Origin: Rhodoferax sp. OV413
GTDB taxonomy: Bacteria > Pseudomonadota > Gammaproteobacteria > Burkholderiales > Burkholderiaceae_C
NCBI RefSeq assembly: GCF_945881795.1
Contig: NZ_CAMCVG010000016.1
Coordinates: 1-33,334 of the forward strand
Reading direction: 5' to 3'
DNA: 33,334 nucleotides
The notes under the pieces were generated by a model. The model worked only from the letters and a program-made list of their open reading frames with translations. It was not told where the DNA came from and did no database searches. Numbering within the stretch: position 1 is the first letter of the stretch; the number at the start of each line of letters is the position of its first letter. This document shows positions 15,050 through 24,659 of the stretch, one piece after another. Made by a program: the position numbers and the translations under genes.

Positions 15050-16084
15050 ATGACGCCCACACCCCCTCTGCCGCCTGCCGCCCCCGGCGGATCCATTCCC
15101 CGCTTTGTGGCTGCAAGTACTTTTGTGATGGTGGCTTGCGTGTGCCTGTGCGTGCTGGTGTACGGGCTATTGCCCGGCTTGCTGGCGATGTGTCTGGGCT
15201 TTATGGCGACACAGGCCCTGAGTACCAGCCGGTTCCTGGGCCGCCTGCGCCCCAGTGCTTTCACGGCGGCGGCGGTTGTGATTCTGGTGCCGCTGCTGTC
15301 GATGGGCCTGGCTCTGTCGCAGGCCAAGGGTGTGGTGTTCAGCGCGGTCGCGCAATATGAAGCGCTGCTGCAGCACCTGGCTGGCACGGTGCTGGAAATC
15401 CGCCAGAAGCTTCCCCCCAATCTGGCGGCCCACCTGCCCGACGAGCTGGTTGCGGCCCAAGCGTGGCTGGCGGCCTACTTGCAAAGCCAGGCCTCAGCCC
15501 TCACCGGCTTCGGCTCGGCGGGATTGCAGGGCGGCTTGCTGGCCTTTGTGGGGCTGGTGGTGGGCGCGCTCATTGTCGGCACCCCCGGGCACCAGCAGCC
15601 AGCGCCGCTGCGGGCTGCGGTGCGGGTGCGGGCGCGGCACTTTATCGGCGCGTTCAGGCAGATCGTGGTGGCCCAGTTCTGGATTGCGACCTTCAATGCG
15701 GTATGCACCTCCGCTTTTTTGTTCGGCGTCTTGCCCTTGTTGGATGTGCAGGTTCCCTACAGCGGCATGCTGGTGGCGCTCACGTTTTTTGCCGGGCTGA
15801 TCCCCATTGTGGGTAACTTGCTCTGTAACGGCGTGCTCACACTGGCCGGTATGTCGGTCGCGCCCATGGTGGGTCTGGCCTGTCTGATGTTTTTGATTGC
15901 CATCCACAAGTTTGAATACGTCATCAACGCCAAGGTGGTGGGCAAGCGCACCGGCACCACCGCCTGGGAGCTGCTGACCGTGATGTTTGTGGGCGAGGCG
16001 ATTTTTGGTGTTGCCGGTCTGGTGGCAGCGCCGCTGTACTACGCCTATGTGAAGCGCGAGCTGCTGGAGGCGGGGCTGGTGTGA
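15050..16084 (+). CDS. AI-2E/PerM-family membrane protein
   Basis: A 344-residue inner-membrane protein with seven to eight predicted helices, of the family that includes E. coli TqsA (autoinducer-2 export), YdiK and PerM. The C-terminal region carries the family blocks SGMLVALTFFAGLIPIVGNL and the tail VGEAIFGVAGLVAAPLYYAYVKRE. Family members include AI-2 and ion exporters, so the substrate is open. The frame is open from 14963, but the ATG at 15050 gives a sensible short Pro-rich N-terminus before the first helix. It has no ribosome site; a TACTAT box lies ten bases upstream. It is divergent from the deacetylase gene and 37 bases upstream of purN. Confidence 0.85.
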   Translation: MTPTPPLPPAAPGGSIPRFVAASTFVMVACVCLCVLVYGLLPGLLAMCLGFMATQALSTSRFLGRLRPSAFTAAAVVILVPLLSMGLALSQAKGVVFSAVAQYEALLQHLAGTVLEIRQKLPPNLAAHLPDELVAAQAWLAAYLQSQASALTGFGSAGLQGGLLAFVGLVVGALIVGTPGHQQPAPLRAAVRVRARHFIGAFRQIVVAQFWIATFNAVCTSAFLFGVLPLLDVQVPYSGMLVALTFFAGLIPIVGNLLCNGVLTLAGMSVAPMVGLACLMFLIAIHKFEYVINAKVVGKRTGTTAWELLTVMFVGEAIFGVAGLVAAPLYYAYVKRELLEAGLV

Positions 16085-16106
16085 GGGTTTGGTCTGAGGC
16101 GGTGGG

Positions 16107-16112
16107 GATAAT
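16107..16112 (+). promoter_or_regulatory. candidate -10 box for leaderless transcription of purN
   Basis: GATAAT lies nine bases before the purN ATG at 16122, in a GC-rich setting without a ribosome site. The spacing would place transcription start at the start codon. No clear -35. Confidence 0.4.
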
Positions 16113-16121
16113 GCGGCCGCT

Positions 16122-16715
16122 ATGAGAAACATCGTCATCCTGATTTCCGGCAGCGGCACCAATTTGTCGGCCATCGTGCGGGCCTGCCGCGAGGAAGACT
16201 GGCCGGGCCGGCTTGGCGCGCAAGTCGCCGCCGTGGTGAGCAACAAGGCCGGCGCCCCTGGCTTGGCGCTTGCCCAATCGCAGGGCCTGGACACCCATCT
16301 GCTGGAGCACAGCGCCTACCCCGACCGCGAAGCATTTGACGCCGATTTGGCCGCAGTGATTGACCGCTACCACACGCCGCAGGAACCGGTGCTGGTGGTG
16401 CTGGCTGGCTTCATGCGGATATTGACGCCCGGTTTTGTCGACAAGTATGCGGGCCGCCTGGTCAATATCCACCCCTCCCTGTTGCCGGCCTTTGGCGGGC
16501 TGCACACCCACCAGCGGGCCCTGGACGCCGGTTGCAAGTTTGCGGGCGCCACGGTGCATCTGGTGACGCCGGAGCTGGACCACGGGCCGATTCTGGAACA
16601 AGCGGTGGTGCCGGTGCTGCCCGGCGACACGGCGCAAACGCTCGCCGCCCGCGTGCTCACCCAGGAGCACCTGATTTACCCCCGCGCGCTTGCTAAATTG
16701 CTATCAAAAAAATAG
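16122..16715 (+). CDS. purN: phosphoribosylglycinamide formyltransferase
   Basis: A 197-residue enzyme that transfers the formyl group of 10-formyl-THF to GAR in purine synthesis. The phosphate loop ISGSGTNLSAI is at residues 8-18. The catalytic block NIHPSLLPAF.GLHTHQRAL and the TVHLVTPELDHGPILEQ segment hold the Asn, His and Asp of the active site. The last codons and the TAG stop lie within a 27-bp dispersed element (16700-16726), so the C-terminus LLSKK is set by the element. No ribosome site is seen; a GATAAT box is nine bases upstream. Confidence 0.97.
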   Translation: MRNIVILISGSGTNLSAIVRACREEDWPGRLGAQVAAVVSNKAGAPGLALAQSQGLDTHLLEHSAYPDREAFDADLAAVIDRYHTPQEPVLVVLAGFMRILTPGFVDKYAGRLVNIHPSLLPAFGGLHTHQRALDAGCKFAGATVHLVTPELDHGPILEQAVVPVLPGDTAQTLAARVLTQEHLIYPRALAKLLSKK

Positions 16716-16726
16716 CTAACTGCGCA
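16700..16726 (+). repeat. 27-bp dispersed element, copy 6 (end of purN)
   Basis: Begins GCTATCAAAAAAATAGC and ends CTGCGCA. The purN stop TAG is inside it, and the element runs on into the gap. Confidence 0.85.
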
Positions 16727-16737
16727 TATTCCGCAAG

Positions 16738-16760
16738 GGAAAAAGGCCGATTTGGCCTTA
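16738..16760 (-). terminator. intrinsic terminator after the DUF1653 gene
   Basis: On the minus strand AAGGCC-AAATC-GGCCTT (16743-16759) is followed by further T residues (complement of the A run before 16743), the form of a short rho-independent terminator. It lies 20 bases past the stop of the DUF1653 gene. On the plus strand the hairpin is followed by A residues, so it would not end purN. Confidence 0.6.
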
Positions 16761-16779
16761 AAAAATGAGTCTTGGACAG

Positions 16780-17019
16780 TCAGTCTTCAAGACGCGCGAA
16801 GCGGGGCTGCTCGAGGCCGTCAATCACCACAGTTTCCAAAAACATGGCCGCCGGTCGTACCCACAGGCCTTGCTCGCCATAGAGCGCGCGGTACAGCGTC
16901 ATGGGTTCGCAGGTTTCGCTGTGGCGCACGGTGTCAAGCACCTGGTACAGGCCACCTTTGTAATGGCGGTAGCGGCCGGGCGGGGTGATGATCAGCGGGG
17001 GAAGCGTTTCAGCGGGCAT
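16780..17019 (-). CDS. DUF1653 domain protein
   Basis: A 79-residue protein made almost entirely of a DUF1653 domain: GRYRHYKGGLYQVLDTVRHS, then EPMTLYRALYG and LWVRPAAMFLETV. The family is small, widespread in bacteria, sometimes fused to other domains, and has no known function that I can state. The frame is open to 17169, but only the ATG at 17019 gives a normal-length family member; the upstream part is the reverse of the methyltransferase gene. Its start is 16 bases from that of the divergent methyltransferase, and a terminator follows it. Confidence 0.85.
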   Translation of the reverse strand: MPAETLPPLIITPPGRYRHYKGGLYQVLDTVRHSETCEPMTLYRALYGEQGLWVRPAAMFLETVVIDGLEQPRFARLED

Positions 17020-17021
17020 GG

Positions 17022-17027
17022 GACAAT
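17022..17027 (+). promoter_or_regulatory. candidate -10 box for leaderless transcription of the methyltransferase gene
   Basis: GACAAT lies eight bases before the ATG at 17036, in the 16-base gap between two divergent start codons, with no ribosome site. It is the third plus-strand gene in a row with this arrangement. Confidence 0.3.
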
Positions 17028-17035
17028 CGTAGTCT

Positions 17036-18307
17036 ATGCATCCAAAAGCTCTGCTTGACGCCTGTTCCGAACTGGTCCGGCTCACCCTCAAATTCGACCA
17101 CCCCGCAGACGCTATCGTTTCCCGATTCTTCCGTGACAACCGTGGCCTGGGGCCGCGCGAGCGCGCCACGCTGGCCGAGACGGTCTACACCGTGTTGCGC
17201 AAGAAGCTGTTGTTCGACCACCTGGCCCCTTCTGGCAGTGGCCCCAAGGAGCGGCGCTTGGCTATTTTGGGTTTTTATGGCCCCGGTGATTTTTTGCGCA
17301 GCGCCCTAAGCGACCAGGAGAAGCGCTGGCTGGACCAGTGCGAAGCCGTCAAGGCCGATGACCTGATGGAGCGCCACCGCCACAACCTGCCGGAGTGGCT
17401 GGTGCAGCCGCTCAAAGACCAGTTGGGCACGGGCTTCTGGCCGCTGGTGGAGCACCTGAACCTGGGTGCGGGGCTGGATTTGCGCGTCAACGCGATAAAG
17501 GCCAAGCGCGCCGATGTACAAAAAGAGCTGCAGCAAGCCGGGATCAAGGCCGTGCCCACACCGTTTTCCCCCTGGGGCCTGCGCATTGCCGGAAAGCCCG
17601 CACTGAATAAGAACGACGCGTTCCTGCGTGGCGACTTTGAGGTGCAGGACGAGGGTTCCCAACTGCTGGCCATGCTGGTGGATGCCAAGCGCGGCGAGAT
17701 GGTGGTGGACTTTTGCGCCGGCGCCGGCGGCAAGACCCTGGCGCTTGGAGCCGCCATGCGCAGCACCGGGCGCCTCTATGCCTTTGATACCTCCGCCCAC
17801 CGGCTCGACGCGCTCAAGCCCCGGCTTGCTCGCAGCGGGCTCTCGAACGTGCACCCCGCAGCGATTGCCCATGAGCGCGATGACCGTGTGAAGCGTCTCA
17901 GCGGCAAGCTCGACCGCGTGCTGGTGGACTCTCCCTGCACCGGTTTGGGCACCCTGCGCCGCAACCCCGACCTGAAATGGCGCCAGAACATGGCGGCCGT
18001 CGATGAAATGGCGGTGAAGCAGGCCGCCATTTTGCAGAGCGCAGCCCGCATGGTGAAGGCCGGCGGACGGCTGGTGTACGCCACCTGCAGCGTGCTGCCC
18101 CAGGAAAATGAAGCCATCGCCGACGCCTTCAGCGTCGCCAACCCCGAATTCGCGCCGCTTGCGGCCGGAGAATTGCTCGCCCAGCTCAAGGTGGAAGGTG
18201 CCAGCGGCCTGTGCAGCGGCGGCGCTGACGGGCGGTTGTATTTGCGCCTGTGGCCCCATTTGCACCAGACAGACGGGTTCTTCGCGGCGGTTTGGCAGAA
18301 AAAGTAA
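17036..18307 (+). CDS. RsmB/RsmF-family rRNA (cytosine-C5)-methyltransferase
   Basis: A 423-residue SAM-dependent RNA methyltransferase of the RsmB/NOP family. The SAM-binding loop is VVDFCAGAGGKTLALGAA. The two family cysteines are in DSPCTGLGTLRRNPDLKW (Cys301) and YATCSVLPQENE (Cys351, the expected nucleophile). The N-terminal 130 residues resemble the NusB-like/RsmB leader only loosely, and the C-terminus reads YLRLWPHLHQTDGFFAAVW, as in this family. It should make m5C in 16S rRNA, the exact site unknown. The start MHPKALLDA is conserved-looking, with no ribosome site. It is divergent from the DUF1653 gene. Confidence 0.9.
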   Translation: MHPKALLDACSELVRLTLKFDHPADAIVSRFFRDNRGLGPRERATLAETVYTVLRKKLLFDHLAPSGSGPKERRLAILGFYGPGDFLRSALSDQEKRWLDQCEAVKADDLMERHRHNLPEWLVQPLKDQLGTGFWPLVEHLNLGAGLDLRVNAIKAKRADVQKELQQAGIKAVPTPFSPWGLRIAGKPALNKNDAFLRGDFEVQDEGSQLLAMLVDAKRGEMVVDFCAGAGGKTLALGAAMRSTGRLYAFDTSAHRLDALKPRLARSGLSNVHPAAIAHERDDRVKRLSGKLDRVLVDSPCTGLGTLRRNPDLKWRQNMAAVDEMAVKQAAILQSAARMVKAGGRLVYATCSVLPQENEAIADAFSVANPEFAPLAAGELLAQLKVEGASGLCSGGADGRLYLRLWPHLHQTDGFFAAVWQKK

Positions 18308-18311
18308 AACT

Positions 18312-18389
18312 TTGACGTAAGTTAGTGTTTTTTGACTGCTGAATGATTTATCTCGCCAAAATTGACAGAGGCGTTTAAAATCTTTGACA
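18312..18389 (+). promoter_or_regulatory. upstream region of the desaturase with four TTGAC direct repeats
   Basis: TTGAC occurs at 18312, 18332, 18362 and 18384, all on the plus strand, in a 143-base AT-rich gap before the desaturase. Two are followed by A (full -35 consensus TTGACA at 18362 and 18384). The best -10-like box, TAAAAT at 18376, is too close (8 bases) to the TTGACA at 18362 to pair with it. The repeats may be regulator sites, -35 boxes, or both. Confidence 0.35.
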
Positions 18390-18392
18390 GTC

Positions 18393-18413
18393 AAGGGGCG
18401 CTTGTCGCCCCTT
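18393..18413 (+). other. hairpin in the leader of the desaturase gene
   Basis: AAGGGGCG (18393-18400) and CGCCCCTT (18406-18413) pair perfectly around a five-base loop, followed by TGTCG. The T-run is too short for a confident terminator. It could end the methyltransferase transcript weakly or be a 5' leader structure of the desaturase, whose ATG is 37 bases on. Confidence 0.55.
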
Positions 18414-18450
18414 TGTCGTACCCGAATCAACTAGAGAGAGATAACCAACT

Positions 18451-19665
18451 ATGCTGTTACCTGATTGGGCTGTCCTGAATGCAGCCATCGACTGGCTGGC
18501 CCATGGCGCTTGGGACCTTGTCTGGTGGCAAAAGCTGTTGTTCGCTTTGGCCCTGACCCACGTCACCATGATCAGCGTGACCGTCTTCCTGCACCGTCAC
18601 CAGGCCCACCGCTCCCTCGACCTGCACCCGATTGCGTCGCATTTTTTCCGTTTCTGGTTGTGGCTGACCACCGGGCAGGTGACCAAGGAGTGGGCGTCCA
18701 TTCACCGCAAGCACCACGCCAAGTGCGAGCAGGCAGACGACCCGCACAGCCCGCACATCCACGGCATCAAGACCGTGCTCTTCCAGGGCGCTGAGCTCTA
18801 CCGTGCCGAGTCCAAGAACAAGGAAACCATGGCCCGTTTCGGCCACGGCACGCCTGACGACTGGATTGAGCGCAACCTGTACACCCGTTTTTCCTGGCAG
18901 GGTGTGGGCCTGATGATGGTGATCGACCTGTTCCTCTTCGGCGCATCCGGCTTGGCCGTGTGGGCTATGCAGATGGCGTGGACCCCCATCACCGCGGCCG
19001 GCATCATCAACGGCGCAGCCCACTACTGGGGTTACCGCAACTTTGAGGCGCCCGATGCGTCCACCAATATTTCGCCCTGGGGCATCCTGATTGCCGGCGA
19101 AGAGTTGCACAACAACCACCACACTTATCCCACGTCGGCCAAGCTGTCGGTCAAGCCCTACGAGTTTGATATCGGCTGGATGTACATCTCCATGATGCAG
19201 GCGGTTGGCCTGGCCAAAGTCAAAAAGACGCCGCCCAAGGCCGCTTACGGCGACGTGCGCCCTGTTGCCGACGAGAAGACCCTCGAAGCCCTGATCGCCA
19301 ATCGCTACGAAATCATGGCCACCTACGCCAAGGGCGTGCGCGAAGCCGCCCGCCATGAGCTGGCTGCCATGAAAGCGCGCAGCGCAGACGCCGCCGTGAT
19401 TCAGGCCGCCAAGCGTTGGATGCACCGCGATGTTGAGAAAGTGCCGGCCACCGCCGCCACCCAACTGGCACAGGCCCGTGCGGCCTCTCCAGTGCTGGAC
19501 AAAATGGTCACTATGCGCGAAGAGTTGCGCCAGCTGTGGCTCAACACCAGCGTCTCGCGAGAGCAGCTGACCAAAGACCTGCAAGCCTGGTGCCACCGCG
19601 CAGAAGAAAGCGGCATTGCTGCTCTGAGCGATTTCTCCATGAAGCTTCGCGCAGCACGCGTATAA
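18451..19665 (+). CDS. membrane fatty acid desaturase (delta-9 type)
   Basis: A 404-residue inner-membrane di-iron desaturase. The three histidine boxes are HRHQAH (48-53), HRKHH (85-89) and HNNHH (220-224), with membrane helices between. It should introduce a double bond into acyl-CoA or phospholipid acyl chains with electrons from a ferredoxin or cytochrome. Residues after about 300 form a soluble, helical, charged tail ending LQAWCHRAEESGIAALSDFS. I recall the same motif (LQ.WC..AE.SGI..L..F) at the end of ISL3-family transposases. An AGAGAGA stretch precedes the ATG. A terminator follows at 19686. Confidence 0.92.
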   Translation: MLLPDWAVLNAAIDWLAHGAWDLVWWQKLLFALALTHVTMISVTVFLHRHQAHRSLDLHPIASHFFRFWLWLTTGQVTKEWASIHRKHHAKCEQADDPHSPHIHGIKTVLFQGAELYRAESKNKETMARFGHGTPDDWIERNLYTRFSWQGVGLMMVIDLFLFGASGLAVWAMQMAWTPITAAGIINGAAHYWGYRNFEAPDASTNISPWGILIAGEELHNNHHTYPTSAKLSVKPYEFDIGWMYISMMQAVGLAKVKKTPPKAAYGDVRPVADEKTLEALIANRYEIMATYAKGVREAARHELAAMKARSADAAVIQAAKRWMHRDVEKVPATAATQLAQARAASPVLDKMVTMREELRQLWLNTSVSREQLTKDLQAWCHRAEESGIAALSDFSMKLRAARV

Positions 19666-19685
19666 GCGGTTGTTGCCGCAGATGC

Positions 19686-19712
19686 AAAGCCCGCCTTGTG
19701 CGGGCTTTTTTG
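19686..19712 (+). terminator. intrinsic terminator of the desaturase gene
   Basis: AAAGCCCGC (19686-19694) and GCGGGCTTT (19700-19708) form a 9-bp stem with loop CTTGT, followed by more T residues. It is 20 bases after the desaturase stop. Confidence 0.9.
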
Positions 19713-19772
19713 TTACCGGGACTCTTGTTGCCGGTGCATTTTTGAATGTGAAAGTAGATATCTCGCGGAAGA

Positions 19773-19862
19773 AGAGGTAGTGAGGCTGGCGGTTTTGCGC
19801 AGGTAAAGGAGGAGCCCGAAGGGCGGGGGACACGGAGCAAAACCGCCGGCCTCGCTGCCTCT
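19773..19862 (+). ncRNA. possible structured RNA or repeat hairpin in a gene-free stretch
   Basis: The 273 bases between the desaturase and rpmG hold no gene. Within them, 19774-19798 and 19837-19861 are complementary over 25 positions, 26 with the flanking A-U pair. The only three departures from Watson-Crick pairing are U opposite G in plus-strand RNA, so the stem is unbroken there, while on the minus strand they would be A-C mismatches. The 38-base loop contains a smaller GCCC-GAA-GGGC hairpin and purine-rich sequence (AAAGGAGGAG). No promoter is certain. It could be a small RNA, a mobile palindromic repeat, or a protein-binding structure. Confidence 0.45.
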
Positions 19863-19891
19863 GGGTCGGCCGCAGGGGAATCGACGGGCAC

Positions 19892-19915
19892 AAAAAAGCC
19901 CGCACAAGGCGGGCT
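19892..19915 (-). terminator. intrinsic terminator of the rpmB-rpmG unit
   Basis: On the minus strand AGCCCGC-CTTGT-GCGGGCT is followed by six T residues. It is 22 bases after the rpmG stop. Stem, loop and T-tract are nearly identical to the plus-strand terminator at 19686. Confidence 0.9.
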
Positions 19916-19937
19916 CTTCGGAGGGGCCAAGCGTGAA

Positions 19938-20108
19938 TTACTTCAGCTTGATTTCCTTGTAGTCGACGTGCTTGCGAGCAACGGGATCAAATTTCTTGAT
20001 CAGCATTTTCTCGGGAGTCGTCTTCTTGTTTTTGTCGGTCGTGTAGAAGTGACCGGTGCCGGCTGTGGATTCCAGCTTGATTTTTTCGCGTCCGCCTTTG
20101 GTTGCCAT
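19938..20108 (-). CDS. rpmG: 50S ribosomal protein L33
   Basis: A 56-residue basic protein, [17 protein letters not shown] at the start and DYKEIKLK at the end, the standard L33 of proteobacteria without the zinc-binding cysteines found in some paralogues, which suggests no zinc dependence. The ATG at 20108 has AAGGAG nine bases upstream, overlapping the end of rpmB. It is 13 bases downstream of rpmB in the conserved rpmB-rpmG order, and a terminator follows. Confidence 0.97.
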   Translation of the reverse strand: MATKGGREKIKLESTAGTGHFYTTDKNKKTTPEKMLIKKFDPVARKHVDYKEIKLK

Positions 20109-20121
20109 GGTGCTTTACTCC

Positions 20122-20355
20122 TTAAGCTTGACCGCGTGCGCGCAGATCGGCGAGCACAGAATCGATACCGTTTTTGTCGATCAAACGCAGGCCGGCGTTT
20201 GAAATACGCAGGCGAATCCAGCGGTTTTCAGACTCGACCCAGAAACGGCGGTATTGCAGGTTCGGCAGGAACCGGCGCTTGGTTTTGTTGTTGGCGTGGG
20301 AAACATTGTTCCCGACCATGGGGCCTTTGCCCGTGACTTCACATACGCGTGCCAT
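20122..20355 (-). CDS. rpmB: 50S ribosomal protein L28
   Basis: A 77-residue protein starting [20 protein letters not shown], followed by [13 protein letters not shown] and [16 protein letters not shown], the conserved L28 sequence. It binds 23S rRNA in the large subunit. The frame is open to 20490, but the ATG at 20355 gives the family start and has GGAG eight bases upstream. It is the first gene of rpmB-rpmG and has a leader of about 150 bases if the TATAAT at 20515-20520 is its -10 box. Confidence 0.97.
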   Translation of the reverse strand: MARVCEVTGKGPMVGNNVSHANNKTKRRFLPNLQYRRFWVESENRWIRLRISNAGLRLIDKNGIDSVLADLRARGQA

Positions 20356-20481
20356 GTGGACACTCCGATCAAAACGGCCGCTGCAAAAGTGCCCCGGCCT
20401 CACCTCGCCATGAAAAAGGGTGGCGGTAACCCCCCGCAGGTTGCCCCCGCGGAACTTGCCGAACCCCTTGTGTGAAGGGCG

Positions 20482-20520
20482 GCCCCTCACGGGGCGAATT
20501 CAGCAAAGCCTAAAATTATA
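20482..20520 (-). promoter_or_regulatory. candidate promoter and leader hairpin of rpmB
   Basis: On the minus strand a perfect TATAAT is at 20520-20515, between trxB and rpmB; no good -35 is seen. Downstream on the same strand GCCCC-GTGA-GGGGC (20495-20482) is a short hairpin capped by a GNRA-type tetraloop. The predicted leader to the rpmB start is about 150 bases. Confidence 0.45.
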
Positions 20521-20542
20521 GCGACTCCGCGACCGGCCAGGT

Positions 20543-23969
<3,427 letters not shown>

Positions 23970-23976
23970 GACAACC

Positions 23977-24606
23977 ATGAAGCAATTTGCTGCGTTTTTG
24001 ATAGCTGCTAGCGCAATATCGGCGTGCGCTGGCGGCATGAATGACCTTGAAAACTTCGTCAAGAACGTCAAATCAGGCCGGGCCGAATTCACCCAGACCG
24101 TGACTGCGCCGCCCAAGGCGGGGCAGATGGCGCGCACCCGTGTATCCACCGGCACCTTCGAGTTTTTGCGGCCCGGGCGCTTCAAGTTCAGCTACAAAAA
24201 GCCTTTTGAGCAAACCATCGTCGCCGACGGCCAGACCCTGTGGCTCTACGACGTGGACCTCAACCAGGTTACTGCCCGCAAGCAAGCGCAGGCGCTGGGC
24301 GCCACCCCCGCGGCGCTGATTGCCGCCGCCGTGGACATCAAGGCCCTGCAGGCGGACTTTCAGCTGGCCGATGCGCCGGACAAAGACGGCTTGCAATGGG
24401 TGCAAGGCACCCCCAAGGCCAAAGACAGCCAGTTGCAGCAGGTGCGGGTGGGTTTCAGGCAGGGCGAGTTGGCAGCGCTGGAGATGGTGGACAGCTTCGG
24501 CCAGCGCTCGGTGCTCAGCTTCAGCAACCTGCAGACCCAGGCGCCGCTGGATGCGTCGGTCTTCCAGTTCAAGCCGCCGGCCGGTGCCGATCTGGTGCAG
24601 CAGTAG
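23977..24606 (+). CDS. lolA: outer-membrane lipoprotein carrier protein
   Basis: A 209-residue periplasmic chaperone that carries lipoproteins from LolCDE to LolB. The signal peptide is MKQFAAFLIAASAISACAGG; the mature part has the LolA barrel (FEFLRPGRFKFSYKKPFEQT, then DGQTLWLYDVDLNQVT). An upstream ATG at 23962 inside ftsK is in frame, but the ATG at 23977 has AGGA six bases upstream and gives a normal signal peptide. Most of the hydrophobic core (AAFLIAASA) is encoded by a 27-bp dispersed element. The lolA start is seven bases after the ftsK stop, and rarA follows 53 bases later, so ftsK-lolA-rarA is likely an operon. Confidence 0.93.
   Translation: MKQFAAFLIAASAISACAGGMNDLENFVKNVKSGRAEFTQTVTAPPKAGQMARTRVSTGTFEFLRPGRFKFSYKKPFEQTIVADGQTLWLYDVDLNQVTARKQAQALGATPAALIAAAVDIKALQADFQLADAPDKDGLQWVQGTPKAKDSQLQQVRVGFRQGELAALEMVDSFGQRSVLSFSNLQTQAPLDASVFQFKPPAGADLVQQ
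23989..24015 (+). repeat. 27-bp dispersed element, copy 7 (lolA signal peptide)
   Basis: Begins GCTGCGTTTTTGATAGC and ends TAGCGCA. Same orientation and frame as in ileS; it encodes AAFLIAASA. Confidence 0.85.
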
Positions 24607-24659
24607 GGCGCCCTTCAGCCTTGGCCCCAGCCTCCGTGCCACCGTCCCCGCGACCTCCC

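Noticed and set aside
18457-19905. A 482-codon open frame on the minus strand opposite the desaturase
   Set aside because: Shadow frame of low-complexity composition; the plus strand has intact desaturase motifs and its own terminator.
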